From the NCBI RefSeq assembly GCF_020091405.1, contig NZ_CP081903.1, positions 1,054,001 through 1,118,000 of the forward strand: a DNA stretch of 64,000 bases, read 5' to 3'. Positions within the stretch are counted from its first letter, which is position 1. Every line of letters starts with the position of its first letter. The DNA is from Bacteroides cellulosilyticus. Lineage in GTDB: Bacteria > Bacteroidota > Bacteroidia > Bacteroidales > Bacteroidaceae. The position numbers and the translations under genes are program-made. The notes below the pieces were generated by a model, which did not search any database, was not told the DNA's origin, and saw only the letters and a program-made list of their open reading frames with translations. This document shows positions 28,505 through 41,450 of this stretch, in pieces.

Positions 28505-30127
28505 ATGAAGCAAGTACTGTACCTAATATTTGCAGTTTCCCTATTAACCACGATCCCCTTACAGGCTCAAGACAGCAAACAAGCCCAAAACTTATTAGAA
28601 CAAGCTCAAAACTCCTTGTTCAGTAACCCCAAGCAGGCCTCATACTATGCAGCTCAGGCAGCTGCCTTATTTCCCGAAGACGAGCCCGATGAAACCCGTG
28701 CACAAGCTATGATACTCTATTGCCAAGCAGAGCAACTGCTGGGTAACTTCGATTTGAGTATCAAGAATTTGTATGATACACAGAGATATATCAATCCCGC
28801 AAACAAACGGCAAACAGCTCAGCTTTATTCACTCATGGGACGTGTATATAGTAAATTGGGCGATTATAACAAAGGGATAGAACTCAATGATAAGGCAACC
28901 TCTATTTTCAAGTCTTTAGGAGATTCGGCTTCAGTGGCCGGATGTTATAATGAGCGTGGAGTCATGCATTATCTGCTTGATGAATTTCTGGTAGCAGAAA
29001 GATTTCTTCAACGGGCATTGACTATCAACCGTGCCCAAAGGAACTTAAAAGAGATTGCTACCAATCTGAATAATTTATGTCTATATCAAGGAGATACGGA
29101 CAAGAAACTATCTTTTATTCAGGAAGCCATAGCCATCAATAAAAATCTGGATGCACAATGGTCATTGGGAGAGAACTACAACAATATGGGCAAGCAATAT
29201 TACTTCGGCGAGCAATACTCCAAAGCTTTGGAAGCTCTGCAGAAAGCCTATGAATACGCCCATAATATCGGTGCCAAGGAATTGATTTGTGATTATTATG
29301 AATATTCATCCTGGGTATATGCCGCCATAGGTGATTATGACCAGGCCTATAAACGGCTCAGTCAAATGTATGCTTTAAGCAAGGAGCTACAAAGTAGCAA
29401 CAAGTTGCGCAACATTGAACAGGAAATCTCTTATAAAAGATATCAGGATCAGAAATATGCTACCGAAATGCAAGAGCAAACTTATAAGATAGAACTACTA
29501 AAGCGCAACCTATGGCTTTTGGGCAGTATACTTGTTCTTGGTTTAGCCTTCAGTATATTCTTATATAAATGGTATAAACGCAGAAAAGGTCTTCAACTAA
29601 TAGAAGCCCGATATCAACTGGAACTGTCACAACGGGAAATATCCGAATTGAAACTGCACCAACAGGAATTGGAACTGCAAAATGTACAAAGCGCCTTAGA
29701 CAACAGTCAACAAGAAGTAACCAGCTTTGCCGTATTTCTTAGAAGCCGTAACGAGTTGCTGGACAAAATACGTGAGATGATTAAGGAAGGGTATAGAATG
29801 GACAACCAAGCACTGGTTCCCCACTTAAAGAAGGTAAATGCTTTTATCAGCCAATACCAAAGCGGAGATAAGACCAATAATACATTGCTGCTGAGTGTTG
29901 AGGAGAAAAATAAAGAGTTTATCGAAAAACTCGTAAAGCAACACCCCAACCTCACACAAGGCGAAAAATATCTCGCGACCTTATTACGGGTGAATCTCTC
30001 TACAAAAGAAATCTCAATGATTACTGGAAGCACTCCCAAAACCATCAACATGAACCGTTACCGGTTGCGCAAATCACTCAACTTATCCACAGAAGAAGAC
30101 TTAACTACATATTTGCAAAGTGTTTAA
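28505..30127 (+). CDS. TPR / transmembrane / HTH regulator of the adjacent SusCD locus
   Basis: This 540-residue protein has a signal peptide (YLIFAVSLLTTIPLQAQ), six or so TPR-like helical repeats in the periplasm (e.g. LYSLMGRVYSKLGDYNKGIE), one transmembrane helix (about 334-355, NLWLLGSILVLGLAFSIFLY), a basic stop-transfer KWYKRRK, a coiled coil rich in Gln/Glu/Leu, and a C-terminal helix-turn-helix (LTQGEKYLATLLRVNLSTKE then ISMITGSTPKTINMNRYRLR). The HTH resembles LuxR-type domains. This layout allows a periplasmic signal to reach DNA in a single protein. Its place just before susC suggests it controls that locus; that is inference. Confidence 0.82.
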   Translation: MKQVLYLIFAVSLLTTIPLQAQDSKQAQNLLEQAQNSLFSNPKQASYYAAQAAALFPEDEPDETRAQAMILYCQAEQLLGNFDLSIKNLYDTQRYINPANKRQTAQLYSLMGRVYSKLGDYNKGIELNDKATSIFKSLGDSASVAGCYNERGVMHYLLDEFLVAERFLQRALTINRAQRNLKEIATNLNNLCLYQGDTDKKLSFIQEAIAINKNLDAQWSLGENYNNMGKQYYFGEQYSKALEALQKAYEYAHNIGAKELICDYYEYSSWVYAAIGDYDQAYKRLSQMYALSKELQSSNKLRNIEQEISYKRYQDQKYATEMQEQTYKIELLKRNLWLLGSILVLGLAFSIFLYKWYKRRKGLQLIEARYQLELSQREISELKLHQQELELQNVQSALDNSQQEVTSFAVFLRSRNELLDKIREMIKEGYRMDNQALVPHLKKVNAFISQYQSGDKTNNTLLLSVEEKNKEFIEKLVKQHPNLTQGEKYLATLLRVNLSTKEISMITGSTPKTINMNRYRLRKSLNLSTEEDLTTYLQSV

Positions 30128-30340
30128 CCCCATCCTTACACACAATAGCATTTTGTAGATATAACCCCAGAATTATATCACTATAAATCAAATAATTAAA
30201 GATTCCGTTGTAGTACAAATACTTCCTCTAAAAAGCCCTTTTGTAGATTAATTATAGAACTCCCAGATTGTGAACTTTGATAAATAACATTCTTATTTGT
30301 GGTGTGAAACACATTTTATTAACCTTAAAAAACCACACAC

Positions 30341-33300
30341 ATGGGTAGAATTATTAAGAATTGTTCCATGAAGAGAGTAGTCAAGTTAGCCTTACTCTTT
30401 GCTTTCCTGATTCCACTAAGTTCTTTAGCACAGAACATTCAACTGACAGGTACAGTAACCGATACAACAGGTGAAACCGTTATCGGTGCAAGTGTACTTG
30501 AAAAAGGTACTACAAACGGAGTGATTACCAATATAGACGGTAACTTCTCACTAAACGTTTCCCCTAAGGCAATTATCGTTATTTCTTATGTAGGATACAC
30601 TACTCAGGAAATACCTCTTAACGGTGCAAAAAACATTAAGGTAGTATTGAAAGAAGATACTGAAATGTTGGAAGAAGTAGTAGTCATCGGTTATGGTACC
30701 ATGAAGAAAAGTGATATGACAGGTGCCATTTCATCTGTTGACGTCGAAGAACTATCCAAACGTACCACCACTAACCCCGCCGAAGCGCTGCAAGGTAAAA
30801 TCGCCGGTGTAAACATTATGAAAGCAGGTGGTAACGCCGGTGCCGGCGTACAAGTAAAAATTCGTGGCGTAAAGACTTTCGGAGATAACGAACCTCTTTA
30901 TATCATCGATGGTTTCCCGGGTGATATAAATGCTGTTAACCCGCAGGATATTCAAGCTATGGAAGTACTGAAGGATGGTGCTGCCGCTGCCATATACGGT
31001 TCGGTTGCTGCCAATGGTGTAATCATCGTAACTACTAAAAATGGTAAGAAAGGCGAAACAAAAATAGATTTCAGTGCATACGTAAGTATGACAAATGTAG
31101 CGAAAAAGCTCGACTTGCTGAATGCAGAGCAATATAAGAAAGTACATACACAAATGTATGAGAACTGGAACGCTCATGTAATGAATCATAAGTCGCAATA
31201 CGACCCGAAAGGTAACGGTGCATGGGAAAAACAAATATTGGAACTGGAACCTTACATGACCAAGAATACCGGCATCGACACTGACTGGCAGGATGCAATG
31301 ATGCGTACCGGTCTTTCACAGAACTATATGTTCAGTGTAAGAGGTGGTAGCGAAAATGCCCAATATTCCGTTTCATACAATCACGCTGATGACAAAGGTA
31401 TTTTCCTTGGCAATGATTACCGTCAGGATAATGCACGCCTAAAGCTGCACATGAGCAAATATATCTTTGATATTGACGCCAACATGGCTTTCAAATTCAC
31501 AGATAGCAAACAGCCCGAATATCAGCTGAAAGAAATGTATATGATTTCTCCGCTGGTACCTATCTACAATGAAAATGAAGAATATGGCTTCGGTTTGACA
31601 AACTTCGATAACCTGCCCAACAATCGTAATGTTATGGCCGACCAGCACTACGAGAAATCTACAGATAAGAAGTATCATACTACCGCCAACGTAGCTTTAA
31701 CTGCCAACTTCACTAAATGGTTGAGTTTCAAAACAAGTTATGCTTACCGTGGAGAGCATCAACGCCAAACTTACCATACACCGGCTTACATTTCCGACGT
31801 AAAAGCCAAGCGAGACTATCCGTATCATAGCGAAACCACCGCTTACTGGGAAGAGCATGTATGGGAGAATGTACTGAGTTTCAACAAAGCATTCGGTAAA
31901 CATTCTGTCAATGCCGTAGCCGGTACTTCAACCATGGCTCGCAAATATACATGGAATTCTGTAGGCGTAGAAGGTAAATCAACAACTTATAAGGTAGAGG
32001 ACGGGCAATTGGTAATCGGTGAACAACCAGGCGGTTTCCTCGATCCGGGCTTCTCTACAATCGGTGCAGGTGCAGGTGGTACTTACGACGGTGATGGAAC
32101 TAAATGGGATTACAGACGCGTATCCTTCTTCGGTCGCATAAATTATAACTATAACGATCGTTATCTGATTCAGGCAACTGTACGTTCCGACGGTTCTTCC
32201 AAGTTTGGTGCTGACAACCGTTGGGGTTTCTTCCCATCAATAGCTGTGGGCTGGAGAATCAGTGAAGAAGAATTTTTTCCAAAAGGTATTGCGCTGAACA
32301 ATTTGAAATTGCGTGCCAGTTGGGGACGTCTGGGTAACGAAAATGCCTTGGGATATTACGACTTCCTCGCTCTAATTTCTACTTATAACACCAAATACCA
32401 GGGATATGTAAAAGGTAACGGTGATAATGCATGGGCAGGAAGTATTGCCCGCGGGCTGGAGAATCGTTCGTTGAAATGGGAAACTACAGATACTAAGAAT
32501 ATTGGTCTTGACTTCGGTTTCTTCAACAACAAACTGACCGGTGCCATGAACTACTATTACAATCAAACCGAAGAACTCTTGATTACGAAAGCACTTCCAC
32601 CTTCTGCCGGCTTGAACAACCCAATCCTGAATGTGGGTAAAATCCGCAACTCCGGTGTTGAAGTTGAGATAAACTGGGCTGACTCCAAAGGTGGTTTCGA
32701 TTATAACATCGGTATGAATTTCAGTACAACCAAGAATAAAGTTGTAGAACTGGCAGACAAAGGACAGGTTCTTTACGGTGAAGGTTTGAAATATGGAACC
32801 GAACATTTCCCAACCCAGACGCGCGTTGGCAAACCTATCGGTGCATTCTATCTTTATAAAACCAACGGTCTGTTCCAAAACAATGAAGAAGCCCGCCAAT
32901 ATGTAAATGCAGATGGAGACGAGTATCAGCCTTTCGCCGATGCCGGTGATATCCGCTTTGTAGATGTAAATGGCGACGGCTCTATTGATGACGACGATAA
33001 GGTCTATTGTGGATCGGGTATACCTACATTGGAAGTTAACCTGAATTTCTCTGCCGGCTATAAAGGCTTTGACCTTTCTGTTGTATTGGGTAGTGCATGG
33101 GGACACAAGATTTATAATGGTAACAAGTACTTCTATGAAGGAATGAACTCCGGTTCCAACTTCCTCACATCATCCTTGAATGCCTGGACACCTCAAAATA
33201 CCAATACAAACATACCTCGCGCCATCTTCAACGACCCGAACGGTAACTTGAAGGAGTCTGACCGCTTCATTGAGAAAGGTGACTTTGTCCGCCTCCGTCA

Positions 33301-33517
33301 ATTACAATTAGGTTATACCCTACCGAAAAAAATGATGCAAAAAGTATTCATCGAGAGATTGCGTTTTTATGTAAGTGGTGAAAACCTCTTCACAATCACC
33401 GGATACGACGGCATCGACCCCGAATTCTCACGTGTAAGTGTATTGAACACCGGTATTGATAAACTGATTTATCCGTTTACCCGTTCATTCACTTTGGGTG
33501 CCCAACTTACTTTCTAA
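30341..33517 (+). CDS. SusC-family TonB-dependent outer-membrane transporter
   Basis: This 1058-residue protein imports oligosaccharides through the outer membrane with SusD and TonB energy. After the signal peptide (LALLFAFLIPLSSLAQ) comes the carboxypeptidase-like barrel-cap domain (LTGTVTDTTGETVIGASVLE). Then follow the TonB-box region (EEVVVIGYGTMKKSD), the plug (IRGVKTFGDNEPLYIIDGFP) and a long beta-barrel ending in RSFTLGAQLTF. An internal ATG at 30368 (MKRVVKLALLF) may be the true start. It follows the TPR regulator by 213 bases, where the best promoter candidate is a 7-of-8 match, GAACTTTG (30272-30279). Confidence 0.95.
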   Translation: MGRIIKNCSMKRVVKLALLFAFLIPLSSLAQNIQLTGTVTDTTGETVIGASVLEKGTTNGVITNIDGNFSLNVSPKAIIVISYVGYTTQEIPLNGAKNIKVVLKEDTEMLEEVVVIGYGTMKKSDMTGAISSVDVEELSKRTTTNPAEALQGKIAGVNIMKAGGNAGAGVQVKIRGVKTFGDNEPLYIIDGFPGDINAVNPQDIQAMEVLKDGAAAAIYGSVAANGVIIVTTKNGKKGETKIDFSAYVSMTNVAKKLDLLNAEQYKKVHTQMYENWNAHVMNHKSQYDPKGNGAWEKQILELEPYMTKNTGIDTDWQDAMMRTGLSQNYMFSVRGGSENAQYSVSYNHADDKGIFLGNDYRQDNARLKLHMSKYIFDIDANMAFKFTDSKQPEYQLKEMYMISPLVPIYNENEEYGFGLTNFDNLPNNRNVMADQHYEKSTDKKYHTTANVALTANFTKWLSFKTSYAYRGEHQRQTYHTPAYISDVKAKRDYPYHSETTAYWEEHVWENVLSFNKAFGKHSVNAVAGTSTMARKYTWNSVGVEGKSTTYKVEDGQLVIGEQPGGFLDPGFSTIGAGAGGTYDGDGTKWDYRRVSFFGRINYNYNDRYLIQATVRSDGSSKFGADNRWGFFPSIAVGWRISEEEFFPKGIALNNLKLRASWGRLGNENALGYYDFLALISTYNTKYQGYVKGNGDNAWAGSIARGLENRSLKWETTDTKNIGLDFGFFNNKLTGAMNYYYNQTEELLITKALPPSAGLNNPILNVGKIRNSGVEVEINWADSKGGFDYNIGMNFSTTKNKVVELADKGQVLYGEGLKYGTEHFPTQTRVGKPIGAFYLYKTNGLFQNNEEARQYVNADGDEYQPFADAGDIRFVDVNGDGSIDDDDKVYCGSGIPTLEVNLNFSAGYKGFDLSVVLGSAWGHKIYNGNKYFYEGMNSGSNFLTSSLNAWTPQNTNTNIPRAIFNDPNGNLKESDRFIEKGDFVRLRQLQLGYTLPKKMMQKVFIERLRFYVSGENLFTITGYDGIDPEFSRVSVLNTGIDKLIYPFTRSFTLGAQLTF

Positions 33518-33538
33518 CTCATTTAACATTGTATAAAC

Positions 33539-35089
33539 ATGAAAAAAGTAATATATATAGCCAGCCTTTGTTTTGCATCGCTCTTTGTGAGCTCTTGCGA
33601 TGATTATCTAACCTTGGAATCTCCCGACCAGTTGACTTCGGGAAGTTTCTGGCGTAACGAAAGTGATGCACAAGCCGGAATATCGGCTGCATATTCGCAA
33701 TTAGAATACTACATTGACACCTGGGAATTTGCCGAAGTTAAATGGCCGGTGGAAGCTTACCGTGAAGACATTATCAATATGGGTAACGATGCACGTAACT
33801 ATCCCAACTGGCTGGAACTCTACAATTTCACTTATACAAACGGTAACTCACAGTTCAGCAATTATTGGTGGAACAACTACAAAGGAGCCAGCTTTGCCAA
33901 TCAGGTAATAGAGAAAGTGACAGAAATGGAAGAAGGAACTATCGACCCTACTGTCCGCACGCAAATTATAAACGAAGGTTATTTTCTTCGCGCTTACTAT
34001 CACCTTAAATTGCTTTTGAATTGGAAAGAAATTATCATCCGTGATAAGTATATCACCAGTCAGGCAGAATTAAGCAAAGGACTTTCACCACGTCCCGATA
34101 CCTGGGATTTTATTATAGAAGATTTAAAGCGAGCCACTGCTCTCCCTTCTTCTTATGACAACGACAACATCGGTCGTGCCACCAGTGGAGCAGCCAATGC
34201 CTATTTAGGTTTTGCCTATCTGACACGCGCTTACGAAGAATCTGACAAGAAGACAGAATATCTGAATGAGGCACTTACAGCATTAAACAATGTCAAGGGC
34301 TACGAACTGGTAAAGAAGTTTTCAAGTATGTTTGACGCCAGCAACAAAAACAGCAAAGAATCTATCTTTGAGTTGCAGACTTCCATGAGTAGCGCCAATG
34401 GTGCTAACTATCGCACTCAGCTCCACCGTTGGATAGGTACATCCGAACTTTGGGGATGGGATGAGATTCTTCCGAGTAATGTATTGATGGAAGCGTACAT
34501 GAAAGAAGGTGAGATTGCCACAACCGGACGCTATGACTCACGCTTGTACGAGAGTGTATTCTTCCAATGTGATTATTTCAATGATGGAAGCGGGCGTGTT
34601 TACGGGGGCGATTATGACAACTGGTTCTGTAGTTTCGATGATAAGAATAACCCTATTCCCGGTACAAGTTACAACCGTCCTTCCTTCCGCAAGTTCATGC
34701 CCACCGACTATGATGGCTTATACAATAATTATTGTGCCATCAACATTCCTTTGATGCGTTATGCCAATGTATTGCTAATGAAGGCGGAAGTATTGAACGA
34801 GCAAGGCCATCCCGAACAAGCCATTCCGCTGATTAATGAAATCAGAAATGTACATGGAGACATGCCTGCCATGAAAGGGACTTCACAACAAGAGGTACGT
34901 GAGCAAATAGAACATGAACGTATGATTGAATTCCCGCTGGAAAACTGGCGCTGGTATGATTTACGCCGTTGGGGCAAATTAGCGTCAGCATTGGCAGATG
35001 CAGGACGCGCCGGCTTTAATGTAGAGAAGAATTCGTTCTACCCTATTCCGTTGACTGAAATCAATTCGAACGACCAAATTAACAAATAA
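33539..35089 (+). CDS. SusD/RagB-family glycan-binding lipoprotein
   Basis: SusD proteins are surface lipoproteins that cap SusC and bind the glycan. The 516-residue product has a lipobox, FVSSC, with the lipidated cysteine at residue 20 and Asp-Asp after it. The N-terminal SusD domain has the DDYLTLESPDQL start, TPR-like helices, and the C-terminal RagB portion includes EVLNEQGHPEQAIPLINEIR and ERMIEFPLENWRWYDLRRWG, both hallmark segments. It is 21 bases after susC, so the two are cotranscribed. A terminator follows. Confidence 0.96.
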   Translation: MKKVIYIASLCFASLFVSSCDDYLTLESPDQLTSGSFWRNESDAQAGISAAYSQLEYYIDTWEFAEVKWPVEAYREDIINMGNDARNYPNWLELYNFTYTNGNSQFSNYWWNNYKGASFANQVIEKVTEMEEGTIDPTVRTQIINEGYFLRAYYHLKLLLNWKEIIIRDKYITSQAELSKGLSPRPDTWDFIIEDLKRATALPSSYDNDNIGRATSGAANAYLGFAYLTRAYEESDKKTEYLNEALTALNNVKGYELVKKFSSMFDASNKNSKESIFELQTSMSSANGANYRTQLHRWIGTSELWGWDEILPSNVLMEAYMKEGEIATTGRYDSRLYESVFFQCDYFNDGSGRVYGGDYDNWFCSFDDKNNPIPGTSYNRPSFRKFMPTDYDGLYNNYCAINIPLMRYANVLLMKAEVLNEQGHPEQAIPLINEIRNVHGDMPAMKGTSQQEVREQIEHERMIEFPLENWRWYDLRRWGKLASALADAGRAGFNVEKNSFYPIPLTEINSNDQINK

Positions 35090-35116
35090 ATTCTCTCTTC
35101 ACTCAATATGACATCC

Positions 35117-35156
35117 TAACGAGACGGTATTTACCTACAGTGATACCGCCTCGTTA
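35117..35156 (+). terminator. Terminator after susD
   Basis: TAACGAGACGGTAT pairs with ATACCGCCTCGTTA with one bulge, followed by a short T/A tract. It would separate susCD from lysO. Confidence 0.7.
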
Positions 35157-35169
35157 TATTCAAATGAAT

Positions 35170-35177
35170 TATCTTTG
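35170..35177 (+). promoter_or_regulatory. -7 box TATCTTTG for lysO
   Basis: It fits TAnnTTTG and lies 21 bases before the ATG at 35198. No terminator is seen between lysO and the GH2 gene, so this promoter may also drive the two glycosidases. Confidence 0.65.
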
Positions 35178-35197
35178 CCCTCAAAAACGACATAGAT

Positions 35198-35472
35198 ATG
35201 TTTACAATTATCGGACTGATGCTCACAGGAATGCTGTTGGGCTACCTCTTACGGAAACGGAATTTAAGTAAAATACATAAGGTTATCACAGTACTGATCT
35301 GGGTACTGCTCTTCATTCTCGGTATTGAAGTGGGAGGAAACGAACAGATTATCAAAGGACTTCATACCATCGGACTCGAAGCCGTCATACTCACCATAGG
35401 TGGAACTCTGGGAAGTGTGATTGCCGCTTGGGCACTGTGGAGGGCCTTATACAAACGGAAAGGAGGACAAGC

Positions 35473-35476
<4 letters not shown>
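35198..35476 (+). CDS. lysO: LysO-family lysine exporter, N-terminal half
   Basis: This 92-residue protein has three hydrophobic helices and resembles the first part of LysO (YbjE), a lysine/thialysine exporter. The opening (MFTIIGLMLTGMLLGYLLRK) and VLIWVLLFILGIEVGG match the family's start. The stop overlaps the ATG of the next gene (ATGA at 35473-35476), so the two halves are translationally coupled. Summed length (92 + 201) equals the ~299-residue single-chain E. coli protein, so this is a clean split, not a truncation. Confidence 0.82.
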
Positions 35477-39259
<3,783 letters not shown>

Positions 39260-39285
39260 CATTAAATTCATAATAATCAAGGAAT

Positions 39286-41214
39286 ATGAAACACAAGTTT
39301 ATACACATCATTTGCTTTACGCTACTGGTTGTAGGCCTCACCGCCTGCAACTCCGGTAGTAAAAAAACTGCTGAGCAAAGGTACACCTTCAATAACATAC
39401 TGGATATTGCCTACACTCCCGACACCCTGCACCGTTGCTACGGCTGGTTCACAGACGCCGGTTCATGGATGGGCTTCACCCTGCCCGAAAAGGCGCAATG
39501 GGTGAACGGCTTCTGCGGCCCGTTCAGTCTGGATATGTTCCGCCGCCAATGGATGGCACAGTCCGCCGTCACAGTAGATTTCGCCGGAAACACTTCTGCC
39601 AGCTTCGTTCCCGACTCTACCTGCTACTTCCCCGGCGAGCTCTATATGTCCGTCCACTCCGATGCAGGGAGCATCATGCAACGACTTAACTTTGCAGACG
39701 CCTCAACCGCCCTCCTGCGCATAGAGTCCGATAAAGCGGAAGACCTGCTTCTGACAGGCAGTCAATGGGGAAAAGACGTAACCATTGCTGTAGAGCAAAA
39801 CTCCGTCATTGCCCGCCACCCCAGCGGAGAAAGCGTGACCGTAACATTTACCCCCGACGTGACACTTTCCCGGACGGAAAACAACTACACAGCCCTTGTT
39901 CACAGTCCCAGGTATCCCGTCCATGTAGCCATTTCCTTCTTCACCTCGGAAAAAGAGATGACCGCCGGATTGCAGAATATCCCCACCCTGCTCAACAATC
40001 CCGGAAAGGCTTTGCAAGCCAATGCCGAACGCTGGGAGGGTTATCTGACCAAGATACTGCGCAAGGACATGAAGCCCGAATACGACCGTATAGCCGTGAA
40101 AGCCGTCACCACCCTTATTTCCAACTGGCGCACGCATCGCGGCGGACTGCTTCATGAAGGTATCGTCCCGAGCCACGCCGTAGGCTACTTTGTGGGTTTC
40201 TGGGCATGGGACAGTTGGCGTTTCAGTGCCGGAACCGCTAAATTCGACCCTGAACTGGCAAAGAACAACATCCGCGCCATGTTCGATTATCAGCAACCGG
40301 ACGGCATGGTTATCGACTGCATCTACACCGACCCGTCGGAAAACAATGCCCGCGACAGCAAACCGCCTTTGGTATGCTGGGCGGTAGACGAAATCTTCAC
40401 GCATACAGGCGACACGGCTTTCGTTGCCGAAATGTACCCGCAACTGCTCTCTTACTACAAATGGTGGTATCAGAAACGCGATCACAACCGTAACGGCATG
40501 TGTGAATACGGTGCAACAGACGGCACACTGGAAGCTGCCGCATGGGAAAGCGGCATGGACAATGCCATTCGTTTTGACGATGCCGTGATGTTGAAGAACG
40601 ACGGAGCCGATGATGCCTGGAGCATGGACCAGGAAAGCGTAGACCTGAATGCTTATCTGGCACTGGAATGTAAACTGCTAAAGAAGTTTGCCGGATTGCT
40701 GAACGCGACTTTCGACGGTCCCGATTATAGCGATAAAGTAGCAGATTACTTCTTCGACAAGCAACTCAATTTCTTCTTCGACCGCCGCCTGAAAGACGGT
40801 TCCTTCATCGAAGAACCGGGATGCGAAGCTTATACTCCGCTGTGGACACAGATTGCCACGCAATCGCAGGTGGACAGCATGTTACCCATACTGCAAGACA
40901 CCGCGAAGTTCTCCACATATATCCCCTTCCCCACCATCGCCGCAGACAATCCCAAGTATAACCCGCGCGGCTACTGGCGTGGCCCCATCTGGCTGGACCA
41001 GACTTACTTTGCCATTCGCGGACTCCGCAACTATGGTTATCATAAACTGGCCGATGAATATACCTTGCAGGTATTCGACCGCCTGAACGGATTGAAAGAA
41101 GGAGCGCCCATCCACGAGAACTACGGTACACATACCGGAGAACGGTTGAAAGCGCCGCACTTTAGTTGGAGTTCCTCCCATCTGCTGATGATGTACGATG
41201 ATTACGGGAAGTAA
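39286..41214 (+). CDS. GH63-like glycoside hydrolase lipoprotein
   Basis: This 642-residue protein has a lipobox (LLVVGLTAC, Cys21) and a C-terminal (alpha/alpha)6 barrel. Segments FVGFWAWDSWRFSAGTAKFD, AAAWESGMDNAIRFDD, GYWRGPIWLDQTY and HFSWSSSHLLM are typical of GH63 (YgjK/MGH) enzymes, an inverting family in which an Asp and a Glu act. The WESGMDN segment holds the probable general acid. The exact substrate cannot be read from the sequence; alpha-glucosides and mannosylglycerate are known in the family. GH37 is a less likely alternative. It is cotranscribed with the GH2 gene. Confidence 0.8.
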   Translation: MKHKFIHIICFTLLVVGLTACNSGSKKTAEQRYTFNNILDIAYTPDTLHRCYGWFTDAGSWMGFTLPEKAQWVNGFCGPFSLDMFRRQWMAQSAVTVDFAGNTSASFVPDSTCYFPGELYMSVHSDAGSIMQRLNFADASTALLRIESDKAEDLLLTGSQWGKDVTIAVEQNSVIARHPSGESVTVTFTPDVTLSRTENNYTALVHSPRYPVHVAISFFTSEKEMTAGLQNIPTLLNNPGKALQANAERWEGYLTKILRKDMKPEYDRIAVKAVTTLISNWRTHRGGLLHEGIVPSHAVGYFVGFWAWDSWRFSAGTAKFDPELAKNNIRAMFDYQQPDGMVIDCIYTDPSENNARDSKPPLVCWAVDEIFTHTGDTAFVAEMYPQLLSYYKWWYQKRDHNRNGMCEYGATDGTLEAAAWESGMDNAIRFDDAVMLKNDGADDAWSMDQESVDLNAYLALECKLLKKFAGLLNATFDGPDYSDKVADYFFDKQLNFFFDRRLKDGSFIEEPGCEAYTPLWTQIATQSQVDSMLPILQDTAKFSTYIPFPTIAADNPKYNPRGYWRGPIWLDQTYFAIRGLRNYGYHKLADEYTLQVFDRLNGLKEGAPIHENYGTHTGERLKAPHFSWSSSHLLMMYDDYGK

Positions 41215-41223
41215 TTCTTGCGT

Positions 41224-41255
41224 GAGGGATAGCTTTTCTTGGAAATCTATCCCTC
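41224..41255 (+). terminator. Terminator-like hairpin after the GH63-like gene
   Basis: GAGGGATAG (41224-41232) pairs with CTATCCCTC (41247-41255). Little T-run follows, so its strength is doubtful. Confidence 0.55.
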
Positions 41256-41368
41256 TATGATTCCACAGCTACGCTAATATTGTTTAGGAGAATGTCACTC
41301 ATGTCTCAGAATGCTGCACCGGCAGTATTTTGTTGTTTTATAATGATGTAGGTAATGGTTGAATGTTC

Positions 41369-41376
41369 TACATTTG
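41369..41376 (+). promoter_or_regulatory. -7 box TACATTTG for the heparinase II gene
   Basis: It fits TAnnTTTG. The transcript would have a leader of ~65 bases before the ATG at 41451. Confidence 0.65.
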
Positions 41377-41450
41377 TAAACAGAGTATATGGTTTTCACA
41401 CCGTATATCATGCATGAACGGATACTTTATTAATCTATAAAACAGCAACC

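Noticed and set aside
30272..30279. susC promoter -7 box GAACTTTG
   Set aside because: It has only seven of eight consensus bases and no good -33 element, so I did not list it as a feature.
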